Part shown: piece by piece, positions 51,108-63,713 of the stretch
Layout of the letters: each line of letters begins with the position of its first letter
How positions within the stretch are numbered: position 1 is the stretch's first letter
The notes under the pieces: model-generated
What the model was told of the DNA's origin: nothing
The model's database searches: none
Seen by the model: only the letters and a program-made list of their open reading frames with translations
Translations under genes and position numbers: made by a program
Assembly (NCBI GenBank): GCA_025449115.1
Contig: JAHLKC010000012.1
Coordinates: 372,001-436,000, forward strand
Reading direction: 5' to 3'
DNA from: Chytridium lagenaria
Taxonomy: Eukaryota; Chytridiomycota; Chytridiomycetes; Chytridiales; Chytridiaceae
DNA length: 64,000 nucleotides

Positions 51108-52411
51108 GCTATCGTAGCTCTCACTTCCACTCTTTTCCGGCCTTATGTTTATTATACGCCTGGTTGACTACTTGGACGGATGATTTGTCCTCTCAACTCA
51201 GCCTCTTGCTATTTTTGCGTGTGTTTTTTTTGCACATCCCTTTTACATTTTTCTTTAAACGTCGTTTTTATATCTTGTGGGTCCGTGAATCCCCCAGCCC
51301 AAAATCAAACTCTTTCTCCTCATCTTTTGATATCTCGCGCCTACCTCCTTTCCACCCACATTACTTGTCCTTCTCCTCCCCCGTTTGCCATGTAGATGTG
51401 TGAGAATAAATGGGTGAATTGATGGGTTTTGTACGTTTATGATGGACTTCATAGAGTATGTTGTTTTTAGATGATGTTTTTTTGTTGTATGAAAATAATA
51501 TTTGTTTGCCTCTTTTCTTCTATGCGAAAGAAACTTTGGTGCGTTTTTTAGCTCACCGTCCCGCATGAAAGCTCCTGAGCCAGCATCTTACTTCTGCTCA
51601 ATATATGACCACTTCTGTTATTAAAGAAAGGCAGTTAATAGTGCGGTGTTAAACTTATCATTCTAATCCATGTCATGCTGCCGATGTATCTCATTAAGTG
51701 CTGTTACATCTGCGCGCGTCAAGCTCTCCTGTATTTTGAATTCATTTTAGTGAGATGGGATGATGCCCAGACGTCAACGAGGGGCATGATGTTCTCGTTG
51801 GTGGCGACTCGGACTTTAACTTAGAACATTCTTCAGTTGACGTAAAGTCGACCCTCGGCAGTCGAAGCGCCTTGTCCGGCCCACCAAGACTCAGATCTGC
51901 TTCACCGCCAATACACTTAATCTATTTAAGGAACAACAGTAAATATCCAGTGGGTCAAACTTTATATTGCATAAATTAATAAATTGTTGTCTTCATATTT
52001 GCACTTGGTAAATATCTGCTGTATTAAAACATTACATAGTCAAGTGGTATCCATAGGTGTTTCTCATGACTGCTTCCTTACGTGATGTTTTGCTCAGTAA
52101 CAGCACATTACAAGAAAGTTAATTCTTTATAACTCTGAAGGGGTTTTTGGCAGCATCTGGATCCTCGAAGACTTGGTTTTCAAGAATTCCTGTTTGGAAA
52201 ATTCTATTTTTTCAACGCGTCTCATTTGTTCTCCAGAGCCAAGTTACTCGGGCATATTTAGAACCCTGAACTGACCCTGAGCCAGGCATGCCAAGGGGTT
52301 ATCCACAAGCCCAACGCCATCGTCGAGTTTTCCGTCGACTTAAAAAGCGATGAAAGGGGCCGCGCTTTCCTCGTCCTCATACCTTTCACAAAAGCCTCTA
52401 TAAGTCCAACC
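51108..52411. other. Intergenic region BiP-Kazal gene
   Basis: About 1.3 kb. The first 300 bases are T/C-rich and probably the BiP 3' untranslated region. The rest has no open frame of interest. The Kazal gene promoter lies at the right, with CTATAAG at about 52398. Confidence 0.45.
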
Positions 52412-53096
52412 ATGCATTTCATCTCCTCTTTAACCCTCATCGCTGCCATCGCCCTCCACGCTACCGCAGAGAGCGTACCTGCTTGCGACAATCCATGCCC
52501 GGCCATCGCGCGCCAGTCTGCGGCTCCGACTTTAGGACCTACGGCAACGAATGTGAATTCCAACGTAGCAGCTGCTTGTACCCCTACCTAATCTCACAAA
52601 ACTCAACGATGGCCCCTGCAAAAACGTTGACTGCGACAAGATTGTCTGCCCTCCCAACGAAATACTCAGTCCAATCTGTGGATCGGACGGCAAGGATTAC
52701 TCCAACGAGTGTGTCTTCCAGGTCGCCTCGTGCAAGAACACGACGATCAACCATCGTGAAATACGAGACGTGCGCAAAAAACAAGTGTCCCGTCACTAAC
52801 TGCACGGAGGAGTACATGCCTGTCTGTGATCCCGACGGGAATGTGTACCCAAACGCTTGTGCACTCCAGACTAAGAGCTGTGATATTGGGGCCGTAATTA
52901 CCCCGGTTCCTTGCAATGGGACGGTTAGGCCAACTCAGCTCCCAGCAACTACCGTGACGGCCACTAGAGGCGCTACTTACACTTCGGCGCCTTTCACAAA
53001 GCCTGTTCCACCAACATCATTAGCGGCGCGGAAAAGTCTAGCGTTGCTTTGATTGCTGTGGCAATGGGCGCCTTTTTCGCAAACTTGTATGTGTAA
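52412..53096 (+). CDS. Secreted three-Kazal protease-inhibitor-like protein, probably GPI-anchored
   Basis: A signal peptide, MHFISSLTLIAAIALHATA, starts at 52412. Three Kazal-like domains follow, each with the C-x-PVCG/C-D-G--Y-N-C core: RPVCGSDFRTYGNECEFQRS (1), SPICGSDGKDYSNECVFQVA (2) and MPVCDPDGNVYPNACALQTK (3). Kazal domains block serine proteases; the reactive-site residue two before PVC differs between domains, so targets cannot be read. A Thr/Pro/Ser stalk (TQLPATTVTATRGATYTSAP) leads to a small-residue site and a hydrophobic end, VALIAVAMGAFFANLYV, followed by the stop at 53094-53096: a GPI-anchor signal. The three domains and the tail lie in different frames, broken by single-base changes near 52520 (a missing C), 52595, 52755 and 53030. 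Single exon. Confidence 0.8.
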
Positions 53097-53638
53097 AATT
53101 ATTTTGCATTTTTATCATCATCTGTCCCCTCTCATTGTCATAACCTTGTATGCCCAAGTTGGCTGGAGCCTTTATCTGTTTTGAAAAATTCCATAGCGTG
53201 AATATAAAAATATTTAGTAGCCTGTGTTTGTGTTTTAAATATTTCGACTTGGTTCATGACTCCGCATTTCCCATTTATTGATATGCCATCTATTGAATTG
53301 CTGATGCCGAGAGTGGGGGGCTTGCGTCGATTATAGAAAGGGGTGGGGCTTTGATGGTGGTGAATTTAAGGTAAGTAGGACGGTAAGGTTCAATTTGCGT
53401 TTTCGAGGAATCGGTACAGCTACAAGTTGAGAGGTGATGTCGTCAAATTTCGGAGAACCTTTACAAACAACCCTTTGGCGGGTTCAAATTTCAGGGTGAA
53501 CACACTCGCAGTTATAACGTCGTTCATGACAGGAACAATAAAACGGTAGACGCATCTCGTCAAAGTCAACTGCTAAATATCATTTTATTCTAGAACCTAT
53601 TATTGTAGTGTAATGAATATAGTAGAAAAGAAAGTTGT
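53097..53638. other. Intergenic region Kazal-LETM1
   Basis: Convergent interval of about 540 bases, AT-rich, no gene seen. AATAAA-like words occur near both flanks. Confidence 0.5.
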
Positions 53639-54847
53639 TCATTCTGTGTTCGTTGATGAATTGGATACTGCATTATGGCGAAGTGCCATCGCCATCACAA
53701 GAAGCGGCGCAGGAACATATGCCTCGGAATTATTAGAGAGATTAAGCCAACCCTGAATATCGCGTCGAAGAGTCTCAGCATCTTTACCCACTGAGGTTCT
53801 AGATAAATAAATCGTATTAGCATAAAGATATTTTTCCGTTATAACTTACATGCCGCGATCCTCCACCGCCATTTTTAACTCTTCCAAAGATAATGACAAC
53901 AGTCCTTCTCTGTGAAGATATTTGTCGTCCGCGAGAACAAGCTCAAAGTGTTGTTTTAACTTTTTTCGGAGGAAAAAATTTGGACCACGAGTGGGTAAAC
54001 CAACGAGACGATTGATCTTGGTCAGAAATTCAGATTCGAGGCTTTTGATAAAGAAGTATTGCGGTTGGTTGGTGGCAAGAGTGATGACTTCAGAATCCTT
54101 CAAGAAAGAAGATGCGGAAAACTGAAGTAACCAAAGTCAGTTTACTATAAAAGCTAAACTTAAATGATTTTTAAGAAAACACCAAGAAAACTTACAGTTT
54201 TTCCTTTTTCCACTTCTTCTGCAAACTCCTTTCCAATCTCCTTCCTGGATTTCGCCAAAGCCGTATAACTCTTCTCCCGATCCGCGCTTGAAATGCAAGT
54301 CGACGGAAAAAACGACGGCATCCACATCAATAAAAACGGTAAACTCTCTGGCACAAACACCAAAACAAAAAAGAACGGGAATAGTTTCTTGACGTCAGCC
54401 TCCGTGTTTTTCACTAACAAAAACTCTTTTCTTGTCAATTCCCTTCCTTTTGTTTTCTGATCTTTTAAAATAAGTTGAACTTCTTGAGCGTTGCGATAGA
54501 GATCCTTGGCACCGTTTAAATATTGCTTAGATAGTCGTACGCCCTCCTTTGCAACGTGGGTAATTTGTCAACAATACTGAAGGGAAGGGTCGAGGTTTAA
54601 TGATCGTAGACGGATCGGCTTGACGGGGGAGAGTTTGATGGATTCTAGAAAACGGTGATGATGAGAAGCGCATCGGATGGGAAGCTTGTAGGACGGTGGG
54701 CATAATCCATGGTTTAAGAAGTGTTCTTCCGGAAGGCGCCATCAAGGCCCTTGCCATTTTATATGAGCTCATTGACGAATTGTCTCCAAAAAACTTAGTT
54801 TGGAAGATGTGAGGTCGACATGAGGAAAGGATGACGCCCAAAGACAA
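53639..54847 (-). CDS. LETM1-domain mitochondrial membrane protein
   Basis: Inner-membrane protein of the LETM1/LETMD1 family, linked to mitochondrial K+/H+ exchange or ribosome binding. The N-terminal part is Arg/Ser-rich (KMARALMAPSGRTLLKPWIM), suiting a mitochondrial presequence; Met at 54757 or 54847 may be the start. The core shows FLLVKNTEADVKKLFPFFFV then LVFVPESLPFLLMWMPSFFP and ST, which is the LETM1 membrane segment with its P-E-LP---P--FPST pattern. Downstream exons have FLTKINRLVGLP, SLSLEELKMAVEDRGM and LRRDIQGWLNLSNNSEAYVP with APLLVMAMAL, the ribosome-binding-like helices. Stop at 53639-53641. Shorter than classical LETM1 and without the C-terminal coiled coil, so closer to the short family members. 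One frame change near 54545 is needed. Confidence 0.82.
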
Positions 54848-55093
54848 CTGGACTCAAAGTCTTTTGCAATGCTGAATCAAAGCATTGTCGTAATCGTGTA
54901 AATCAAACCACAGCCGTTGCAAGTTTCATTATTCTTCGCGACTGATATTTACTTATTCCAACTCCCAAAACCAAGAATCTGTCAAGTAACTCCTCATTGA
55001 ACGAAAGAAAGCAAAAAAGGAATGGCCATAAGAAATACCAGTAAAAACCAATGTAATTCTACAATGCAGATAGACAAATGCAAGAAACGACTC

Positions 55094-55619
55094 TTAAATA
55101 ATTCTTTTATGCTGATGAGGCCTCTCCAACGCCATTCTCATGTTAAGCACATCCTTCAACTTCTTCTCTGTCTCCGTAGCATCCCTTTCCAGCTTGGTAG
55201 CAGCTTGCGCTAGAGCTTTTGATTCCTTCTCTGCATCTCTGGCTTATTCAGCAACCCCTTTGAAAGAACACTCAAATCTTGTTGAACGAACCTTATATTT
55301 ACATGTTTTAAGAACGGCCAACAAAGCATCAAATGGAAACAACAATGAGAATAAACTCACATTCTGCCAACTGCCTTGTATGCGGGGGTGGACGATGGAA
55401 GGGCTGTCAACTCCTTTGCAGAAAGTTCAGATATTCTCCGCTCCCTCTCCTTGCTTGCAATCTGGGCCTTGACGGTTGCAAGCTGCTTAGAGGTGTTCTG
55501 GAGCTTCAGCTGAGACTCCATGAAGACCTGGGAGAAGGCAGCAATCAGTAAACGGGCGCGGTGCCGCTGCGGACTTCTAGAAGACGCACCTCTCGCAAGT
55601 GTTCGTCATTGATGGACAT
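55094..55619 (-). CDS. PFDN1: Prefoldin subunit 1
   Basis: Beta-type subunit of the prefoldin hexamer that hands actin and tubulin to the CCT chaperonin. The exon from the ATG at 55619 encodes MSINDEHLRE. After an intron come VFMESQLKLQNTSKQLATVK then AQIASKERERRISELSAKEL and PAYKAVGRM, the first coiled-coil helix and hairpin of prefoldin 1. A further exon has FVQQDLSVLSKGLLN and, after one missing base near 55246, ARDAEKESKALAQAATKLER and KKLKDVLNM, the second helix. Stop at 55094-55096. The false in-frame TAA at about 55244 is explained by that lost base. Length about 115-120 residues, as expected. Confidence 0.85.
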
Positions 55620-57224
55620 GTCCAATGGTTTGATCAATTTTTTTGATTTAAATTTGTGCAGAGGGTCAAGATCTCGCTGGACTTGATGCGCCAGCGTAAT
55701 TCTAGCCAGACTTGAGCACTGTTGTAGTGTTCTAAATGCCGATCCCTAAATTTCGGCCTTGTATGAATTATCCCATATTCCTGTCAATTAGTAATCAACG
55801 ATTACTAAGGCAGCTTGGCATTTTATCTATGAATGATCTCCTCAAGGGGAGCAGGAGGCTTCCGGCAAAAAGCAACAAAAGCATGACCCAGACGACACCT
55901 GCTGGTGGCCACTGGCTGTTGCCGCCAAGTTTTCAGACGAGCGGCAATGGTGCGCATTGCGAAGAAGGCAAAGGAAATGGCAAACAGCTGGAAGGTGAAA
56001 GTAGACTCCATTTCAGTGTTGTTGAGATATGAGGGTGAAGACGTCGGATGTGTTGGGACCAAGAAATGGGTTGAGAAGAAACGTTGGGAAGGAAAGGCAG
56101 GATTTACAACACGAGATGACTTACGTCTCGCTTGGCGACGATGACGGGTCGCGTCAGAACCAATGATTTCATTTTACTTTGACCTTAGAACAAAAATCAT
56201 AATGTCAAAAGTGACAGGATTTGACAGCACATTGGTTAACACAGTAGATCTTTACCACCAAATGGATTTTCGGTTTATTTAAAGAAAGGGTGAACAATAA
56301 AAAACAGAGTGGACAAGAAGCGCTTTACAGAGTAAGTCCGGGAGTAAATAAAGGGGTGTCGAGATAATAAAATAGAAACCATCATACATACAGGGTACAA
56401 AAAGACTTTAAACAAGCGAGGCAGAAGAAACATTTGGGTTTGATGGTACAAAAAGGGCAAACAGCAGTAACCTAGGATGCTGTGAGCGCACAGAATGCAT
56501 AATCGTCTCCAATGAAAACCATCTGACCACGGTTGGTCTCGAAGGTCTTGATTTACGATTAAACGGCCGCGGGTGCCGCATTGACGTAGGCAGCTTCGTG
56601 TAAGTCGGCGACAAGACCCGAAAGGTTGCTCTCCCCCTTTTTACCCTTTGGCGAAGGGGAAGGCGAGGGCGAGGGAGAAGAGGGGAAGGGGAGCTTCCCC
56701 GGTAGGGCTTCCCACCAGAGGGTGCCGCCTCAGTGACATTGCGCAGAAGACGGCGAGGAGGACGAAAAGGAGGTGAAGTTGAACTGCATGTTGAATGTAA
56801 GATAGGGTTTGGCTGAGACGATGGGTGCAAGGTATGGAAGATGCTGTTACTAGCTGTATAAAGTGAGCAAAAGTGAAAATGAATGAAACGAGGGAAAGTG
56901 TTGCTTTTATAGTGTATATAGCTGCATTCATCATCTCTCTTTGCTCCCCTCTTTTTGTGTGATGGCATTCTTTGACACGTCATTTACGCGTCTGAATTCG
57001 GCCCAGACGCTTCGTTGCTCACTTTCAACAGGGCCACTTGGTTGATGATTCGAGGCTGACCCCCCCTTGCTGCGAAAAATGACAATTTGAAGACATAGCC
57101 ATATTCGAAGCAAAAAGAGCATGTATTAGGGGACGATCAAAATATAAAATAAATCAATTATACAATAATAATGACTATAAAAACCACATTTACAATAAAC
57201 GAAAAACAAAAATACAAAGAACCA
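55620..57224. other. Region with possible small genes, none assigned
   Basis: About 1.6 kb between PFD1 and MED13. On the minus strand an exon-like start (MKSLVLTRPVIVAKRD, ATG near 56173, followed by GTAAGT) might join to LFAISFAFFAMRTIAARL (about 55985) as a small membrane protein. Another minus-strand stretch (about 56800-56560) has a signal-peptide-like LHLLFVLLAVFCAMS and, in another frame, ends GLVADLHEAAYVNAAPAAV. Both are coding-looking but unrecognised and frame-uncertain, so I list them as possibilities only. Confidence 0.3.
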
Positions 57225-60200
57225 TCACCAAGCGAAAACCATCTCAAATCCTTTCCCCAACCTCCACCAACTCTCCACAACCCTAAACACCCATGGCATC
57301 CCTTCCGCACCCATATCCCCTGGACATCCCCCAACAACCCTCAACCCCACCAAACCCCTCCCAACCTCTCTCACAACACCCAAAAACCCATTCCCACCTC
57401 CACTCGTCGCCCCAATGTACCCAACCAGCGCAACCTCGGCAACCCTTCCCTCGCCTCGTCTCGTGACATCCACGAGGTACCCTAACGCAAGTGGAAGCAC
57501 GTCACGATGGATGGTCGGGTACCGGTAGTTGGACATAAGGAGCATGACGGTGGTCGTGCCGTCGACGCAGAAGATGTCGTCCGTGATGGATTGGAGGGAG
57601 GGTTTGGCGTCAATGAGGGTGAGCGGCGCATCAGGGATGTAACTAACGAGGCTTAGCGACACAACATTAAATGAGGGCTGCGGGCCATCTATATGGGTTT
57701 TCGCGATTTCGTTCCAAGCTACAAAGAAGAAAAAAGGGATATAAGCAAAATATCTAAAAAAGGAAAGTATAAAAAAGTAGATGTCAGACTTACCCGAAAC
57801 CTCATCCCCACAAAACCCTCCACTCTTCACCACTACAATCTTCCACATAACACCCCGAAACCCTCCACAAATCCCCTTCGTAACCCCCCAAACCTCTTCC
57901 ACAACCTCCCTCCACGTCCCCATTTTCAATATCCTCATCTCCCCCATCTCTCCCACAGAATCAGCCCAACAAACACCCACATACTTCCCATCCGCATACG
58001 CCAAATACACTGTCCGTTCCTCCTCTCCCAGCACCGCCGTGGGCGCAATGGGCGCCACAAGAAAAACCCCAGCATACCCACCCCAAACCTCACCCCTCCG
58101 AACCAAACATTTCCGACACCGCGTGTAAACATTAAAGCAGAGGTCTTTGGCGTAAAAGGGGGGTGACGGGGTGAGGACTGTGGAGAGGGGGATGACTATA
58201 GGGATGAGACGGAGGAGAAGGTAGGCTATGGGGAGGGAAGTTTGGGTGGAGAGGGTAAGGAGGAAACGGCTAAAGATGCGGAGAAGGTCATGATGAGATT
58301 TAGCACGGTAAGGGAAGGGGTTTAGAAGGAAATAATAAGGGGTGTGTGAGGGGTAGGGGTTGGCGAAGGACGCGAGGGGTGTGGGGTTGTAGAAAGATTT
58401 TGTGTTTCTTGTTGGAGACGTGCTGTAAACATTGGAACTATTCATTTCGAAACGTTAAACCAGTATGACGTAAAAAGATATCCCATACCTAAATTGTTCA
58501 AAGCCGCTTCATAGCTCCTAAATCTCCTCAAATCACCATCCTCATTCACCCGTTTCGCTGAAAATAGTGGTATAAGTCCCATACTTTGTAAAAAAATAGG
58601 TAGACTTACGCAACAATTTTACACCAACAATTCCCTTCCCTCCACCCATCCCCATCTCACCAAACCCACACCCTTCCCAAGCCCCACAAACCTCCCTAAC
58701 CCAACCTCTAACCTCCTCTGCAACACCCTCAGGCGCCACCCCCCAAACCTCCACCCTCCGCTCCCCCCCACAGCCCTCAAAACACAGTTTATCCCAAAAT
58801 CTGATCGCCGCCGAGTTAACCTTCATAAACGTCCCTCGTCGACTCGTCGAAGTCTTTACGAGAATAGAGGGCGTCGGGATATGCTCCATGGTGGGTGTGT
58901 CATGCTGGGGTCGACGCTTTTTGCGGAGCGCGAGTTTACCGTATTTGGAGTAACTCCGATCGGGTTCTTTTAGAAAATAAAAAGTGAGCATTCAATTACT
59001 TAAAAAAAAAAGGGAAAAACGCTTACCTTGCAACTCTGTAAACTGCTGCACACTCAAAGGCCCTTTACACTCTCTTCCCATCAAACACCTCCTTCAAAAT
59101 TCCCCCCACCTTCCAAACACCTCCACCCTCCAACCGTCCGTTCTCCTCAACCTTTCGTCCTCCCATCCAACACCCTTCAGCCAATAACCTCAACCAAACC
59201 CCCATCTCCTCCTCCGTTAATGCCCCTTCCACTAAACTCACGTCGCGGTCAATGAAATACGTGTCAGGTGTATCAACGGCATCATCCACTTCACCGTCTT
59301 CATGATCATCAGGCGCTGGTGTCGGTATAGACGTGATAGCATGGACGGTTGATGGTGGAGGCGGTAAAGTTGTAATGGGATACCTTGAAGCTTTATGTAA
59401 AAGACACAACGCAACGAAAATCCCATCAATAGGTTTAACCCACACCCTCCCCGTCTCTGAAACTGGTGGTGAATTCGGCCATCCCCCCTGTCGTCGGTCG
59501 AATCACTATCACTACTTGAATCACTCTCATCAGACGACACGCTCTCAACTCTCTGTCGTTTCACGGTGCGTTGTGATTGTGTTTGAATCATCTCCTGTTT
59601 CCGTGTGGCGGTGTAAGAGTGAGTAGGTAACACTCCATACTTTGTCCCAAACACCATCTCAAAGTTGACATTCTCACCCGCCCATTCAGGGGGCACCGCC
59701 ATCACATCATCATCACTCCCATCGCCAACGCCATGGCCGTTGTGCTCGAGAAGCGGGATATGAAATGGTTCAGAGTGGGGTTCAAAGGGTGTGCCGGGGA
59801 CCGTGATGGCAGCGGGTGATGTCTCGTCGATTGGGGCGGGACGTTTCCAACCAGGAGAGGCTGGGATGGGGCTGAATGCCACAACGTGATGAAAAGGCGC
59901 TGGGGAGGGTACTGGGGCGGGTGTTACGGGAACGGCGAAAGGGGAGGGGGCGGGGACCGCAGGGGAAGGAGCTGCTACAAAGGGTGGTGTGGAGGAGAAG
60001 AAATCGTCGAAATCGGTGTCGCCAATGTCGTCGAGAGTGAGTCATTGCTGTCGCCTGGAGCGGAGGTGGAGAGAAATGGCATGGAGTTGACGGAGAGGAA
60101 GGAGTAGTCGTTTGAGGAGGATATAGAGGGGATGGAAGATTTTGCGGCGTGGTGAGAGTGGGAAGGGGTGGGATCTTGAGGTGGTGAGGTAAATTCCATG

Positions 60201-62858
60201 ACTTGACTCGGTGCAGGCGCTTTAGCCTTGAGGGCTCTGTAAAGAAAATGAGAGGCGCTCTATGAAAAAAATGCCATTAAACAAAAAAAGTAAACATACG
60301 CATTTGCCTTTTCCAACTCTGCAGCTGCCTTCTCCTCCTTCTTTTTCTCCTCCTCCTCCCTCTTTCGTTTCTCCTCTTCGTCCTTCATCCATGCATCAAC
60401 CAACTCCTGCCCCTTCCCCAACTCATTCAACGTCGTATCCATAATAACATCCACAGGATCCCTGTACGTCCAATAATCCACTCGCGGCACATGCTTTTCA
60501 CAACTCTGCGTTTCTTTTGCCGGCCGAAGAACAAGAATAGTGGGGTATCGAATGCTGAGACGGTCTTCAAGGACGACAGTGACAAAAGTAGGAAGCTTTG
60601 GGTTAGATGGGATGAGGAGATCTTGTGGGAGATTGAGGAGAGATGACCAATGTAATATATTGTCGGAATTGGAGGAGAGGGAAACGTCGACGTGTCCTTG
60701 GATCACAGAATCTGAAACCCAGTCCGGGGACATGAGTTTTCCTTTGATACCAGACGGAGCCAAAACCACTATTAAATAGTGAGAAAAGTCCTACATTATT
60801 TGAAATACCATCGCATGCGTCATCGGAAAAGGTGTTGATGTCGGTGGACTGAAGAGGTCGAAGATGGTGGGTGGAAAAATTCGGTTGGACAAGTAGGTAC
60901 GTCCCAACGAGTTGCACCGATATCGATACAGAGACAAGACTAGATCTGAATTTAAGGCCTCAGCATAACATGACATTGCAACCATTGACGAACCTTATCC
61001 TATCTGAAATATTGAGCTTCTGACTCAAATCAAACGTTTCAATAGGCGTAAGGGCCTTATCATAATATGGCAATAGTAAAAACTCATCACCCATTCGGAT
61101 CCCACCTTGCCCAGCAAACGATCTAACAAGCCGCATGAGTAAAACAAGAGTAAAAGGCAATAAGCAAACCTTTCAAATAGATTCAACACAGCCCCAACAA
61201 ACAACTTTCCCTCCAAACCCGCCACAGCCTCCTTCGCTCCTCCATCCCCGTCCGTGTATACTGTATCAAACGTAAAATCACCCTCCTCCAAAAATTGCAG
61301 TTGACTTAATTCCGGGATAGCGAAGGTGGAATTTTCCGTGTCAGAGGCCAATTCGAATATCCAGAGTTCACGACAAACCGTTCTTGGGCCATATTCCATA
61401 GGTTGGGACGGCTTAGGTGTATTGTTCTTGCCGTTACTGTCATCCGTGATTCCCTCCATAGGTGATGCTGTTTTGTCAATTTCCGTAGAACGGTCGCCAT
61501 CAGTTCTAGGAGGATCAGATGCTGACGTTTGCTGATAAAAACGAGATTAGTTAAGATAAACTCATTTTTACCATGACATTCCAAGCCAAACTTACCATCT
61601 TACTGCCGTTACCTAAACCTCCTTCAGCAGATGGAGTGACAGGAACGGTCGCAGGAGATGTGACAGAAGCCGGTGTCGACACGCCGACAGAGTCCAAAAT
61701 CCCTTCATGATGAGATGAAGATGAACCCGTCCAAAAAGAGAGGAGGCAGACGATGAATGATAACCGGCAGGAACAGTCTTGGCATACAGTTTGCTGGGTG
61801 GACCACGACCGTAATTGGAACGCTTTCGTTTTCTTGACTGTGTGGCATTATCGTCCTACAAAAAGATAGATGGGATAATAGGGTATTAGTGGTAAAGTAG
61901 CTGTGAAGCTGTAGTTTGAGTAGCGGTAATAGTAGTAGTGATAATAGTATAAGAGTATTTGTATACGAGTTGTAAGTCACCGCTCGCTTTGCTCGCAGCT
62001 CACCCAGCCCATCACAAATAAACTTCAGCTCTCTACGCTGCTTCCCACCCTCAAATCCTGTAACATGCTTCGCTCACGTTAAACCCACGCTCTATTCGCT
62101 CAAATGCTTTTCACTAAACTGTTCATCCGCTTTGCTCGCAGAACTCACCAAAAGCATCGCGTTCTTATCAAGCATTAAGACATCAGCATCTGCAGAACTG
62201 ACATCGTCCTCTAAATCGTTATACTCTGCCATTCTCCATAAGGAAGGGATGTGAGCCTTCAGGAGAGCAAGATGAGCCGTCAGTAGTGGATCGTTCGACA
62301 GGTCAGCAGGAGCAGCAGCGAGAGCTGATAGCAGTTGATCCCCGGTCGTTTCCACAGACTCGTCGCCTTTCGTGGTTGAAAAAGCAGCCGCAGTCAAGGA
62401 AGGAGAGGATATGTAATAGTAACGTCTCCATTTGATCTTTGAGACCCCGGTCTAATTAAAGAAAAAGGGGTTTAGCGACGGCGGAAAAGAGAGAGAGGGT
62501 AAACAGTTATGTTTGTTCAAATTACCACAGCAAAGGTGTTTGTTAAAGTGGACGCATAATCGAGAGAGAATGGAAACGAGGAGGATGTTGAGGATGCTAA
62601 AGATGCTGAAGATGAAGGACCAGCTGTTGTTGTAGGAGTGACAGAAAGAGGTGGTTGAGCAGCAGCATTAGAAGGCAGAGTGCTTATGGGCGACGTGTTG
62701 TTGTTGATGTTGTTACTGATGAATGTAGATGCTGATGCTGATGATGAAGATGATGAGGATGAGGATGCAAGGAGTGACGGTGTTGGATGTAGAGGTGGTA
62801 GAGGCATAGGTAAAGGTGGTGGTGGTGGTGGTGGCAATAATGGCGGTGGTGGAGGCAT
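57225..62858 (-). CDS. MED13: Mediator complex subunit 13 (MED13/Srb9), CDK8 kinase module
   Basis: Largest subunit of the Mediator kinase module. It links CDK8-cyclin C-MED12 to core Mediator and represses transcription. The start at 62858 (MPPPPPLLPPPPPPPLPMPL) opens a low-complexity exon rich in Pro and Ser, then SSLDYASTLTNTFAVV-like sequence, TGVSKIKWRRYYY and IPSLWRMAEYNDLEDD, as in the MED13 N-domain. Later exons: KELWIFELAS-type (CRELWIFELASDTENSTFAI), YPTILVLRPAKETQ, the long disordered centre (TPFEPHSEPFHIPLLEHNGH; VPPEWAGENVNFEMVFGTKY), and the MID/PIWI-like C-terminus (RFWDKLCFEGCGGERRVEVW; VAPEGVAEEVRGWVREVCGA; LVAPIAPTAVLGEEERTVYL; YADGKYVGVCWADSVGEMGE). Stop at 57225-57227. A missing G in a G-run near 59486 breaks one frame (before WPNSPPVSETG). 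About nine introns. Confidence 0.85.
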
Positions 62859-63713
62859 AATTCGATAGATGTAAAAATGTACGATATATTTATTTAATTA
62901 ATACATTTATTTAACAATTCAAGTTTACAAAACTACATAAACACCTATATAGCCTATGAAGTCATTCAGTCTGCAGTCTAGAGTCTAGTCTATTCTAGTC
63001 TAGTCTACTCTAGTCTAGTCAAGAAAAAGTCTTTAACTAACTACTGGCAATGACTAGAGGTATGTACCCTTGTTGCAAGCTAATAGACTTGAGCATATTT
63101 CTACTTCACTAAAAAGCTAAGTAAATTAAACATCTGAGCAGTTAGACTAAAGAAACAAAGCTTTTCTTCGTACTAGGAGTCAGCCAGAACAACCTCGCCC
63201 TCAGGCCTTGGAAAATCCTTATTCTGGTGAATTAAGAACACTCACCCGTGGTGTATCGATAGGCTGTGTCTGCTCTACGCGTAAAACTCTTCTTAAAAGC
63301 ATGAACAATAAAATTGACTGAATATTCTACCATCAAAGAGCATCGCAAGTAGCAGCCAATAATGAAGAAAGGAAGTTCTACACTAAATTCTATTCCAACA
63401 TCATCGTCATTAAATACATATCTTGGGGAATGAAGAAAAGCCGTCATTGTGCTTCGGTGGTTGCAGTGGTGTTGTGCCTAAAATAAAGAGGAAAAGTGGG
63501 GGAACGGGTACGCCGGATAAATAGATGGGAAGTAAGACCAGGTGATCGTCCGTCTGCACTGACTTGATTGACGCAAAGAGTTTCTTCATGTTCCTTCCAA
63601 CAATCGTGAAGAATCCCCATAGGATCACGGTCGGTGTATGGTATAATGACGAATGCCTTCTTCCTTCTTCGTGATGAACGTATGCCTCATCATTCACCAT
63701 CACCGTTCACTCC
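62859..63713. other. Intergenic region upstream of MED13
   Basis: About 850 bases holding the MED13 promoter and the 3' flank of bL31m. It includes the CTAG-rich pentamer array described separately. A minus-strand frame at 63703-63410 directly downstream of the bL31m stop lacks motifs and I do not call it. Confidence 0.4.
62976..63020. repeat. CTAGT-type pentamer array
   Basis: Imperfect repeats of TCTAG/CTAGT with occasional TCTAT or TCTAC units. CTAG is palindromic, so the array can fold on itself. Simple microsatellite expansion is the likely cause. Confidence 0.7.

Noticed and set aside
63410..63703. 97-codon minus-strand frame after bL31m
   Set aside because: Lies directly downstream of the bL31m stop, has no motif and overlaps likely 3' untranslated sequence.
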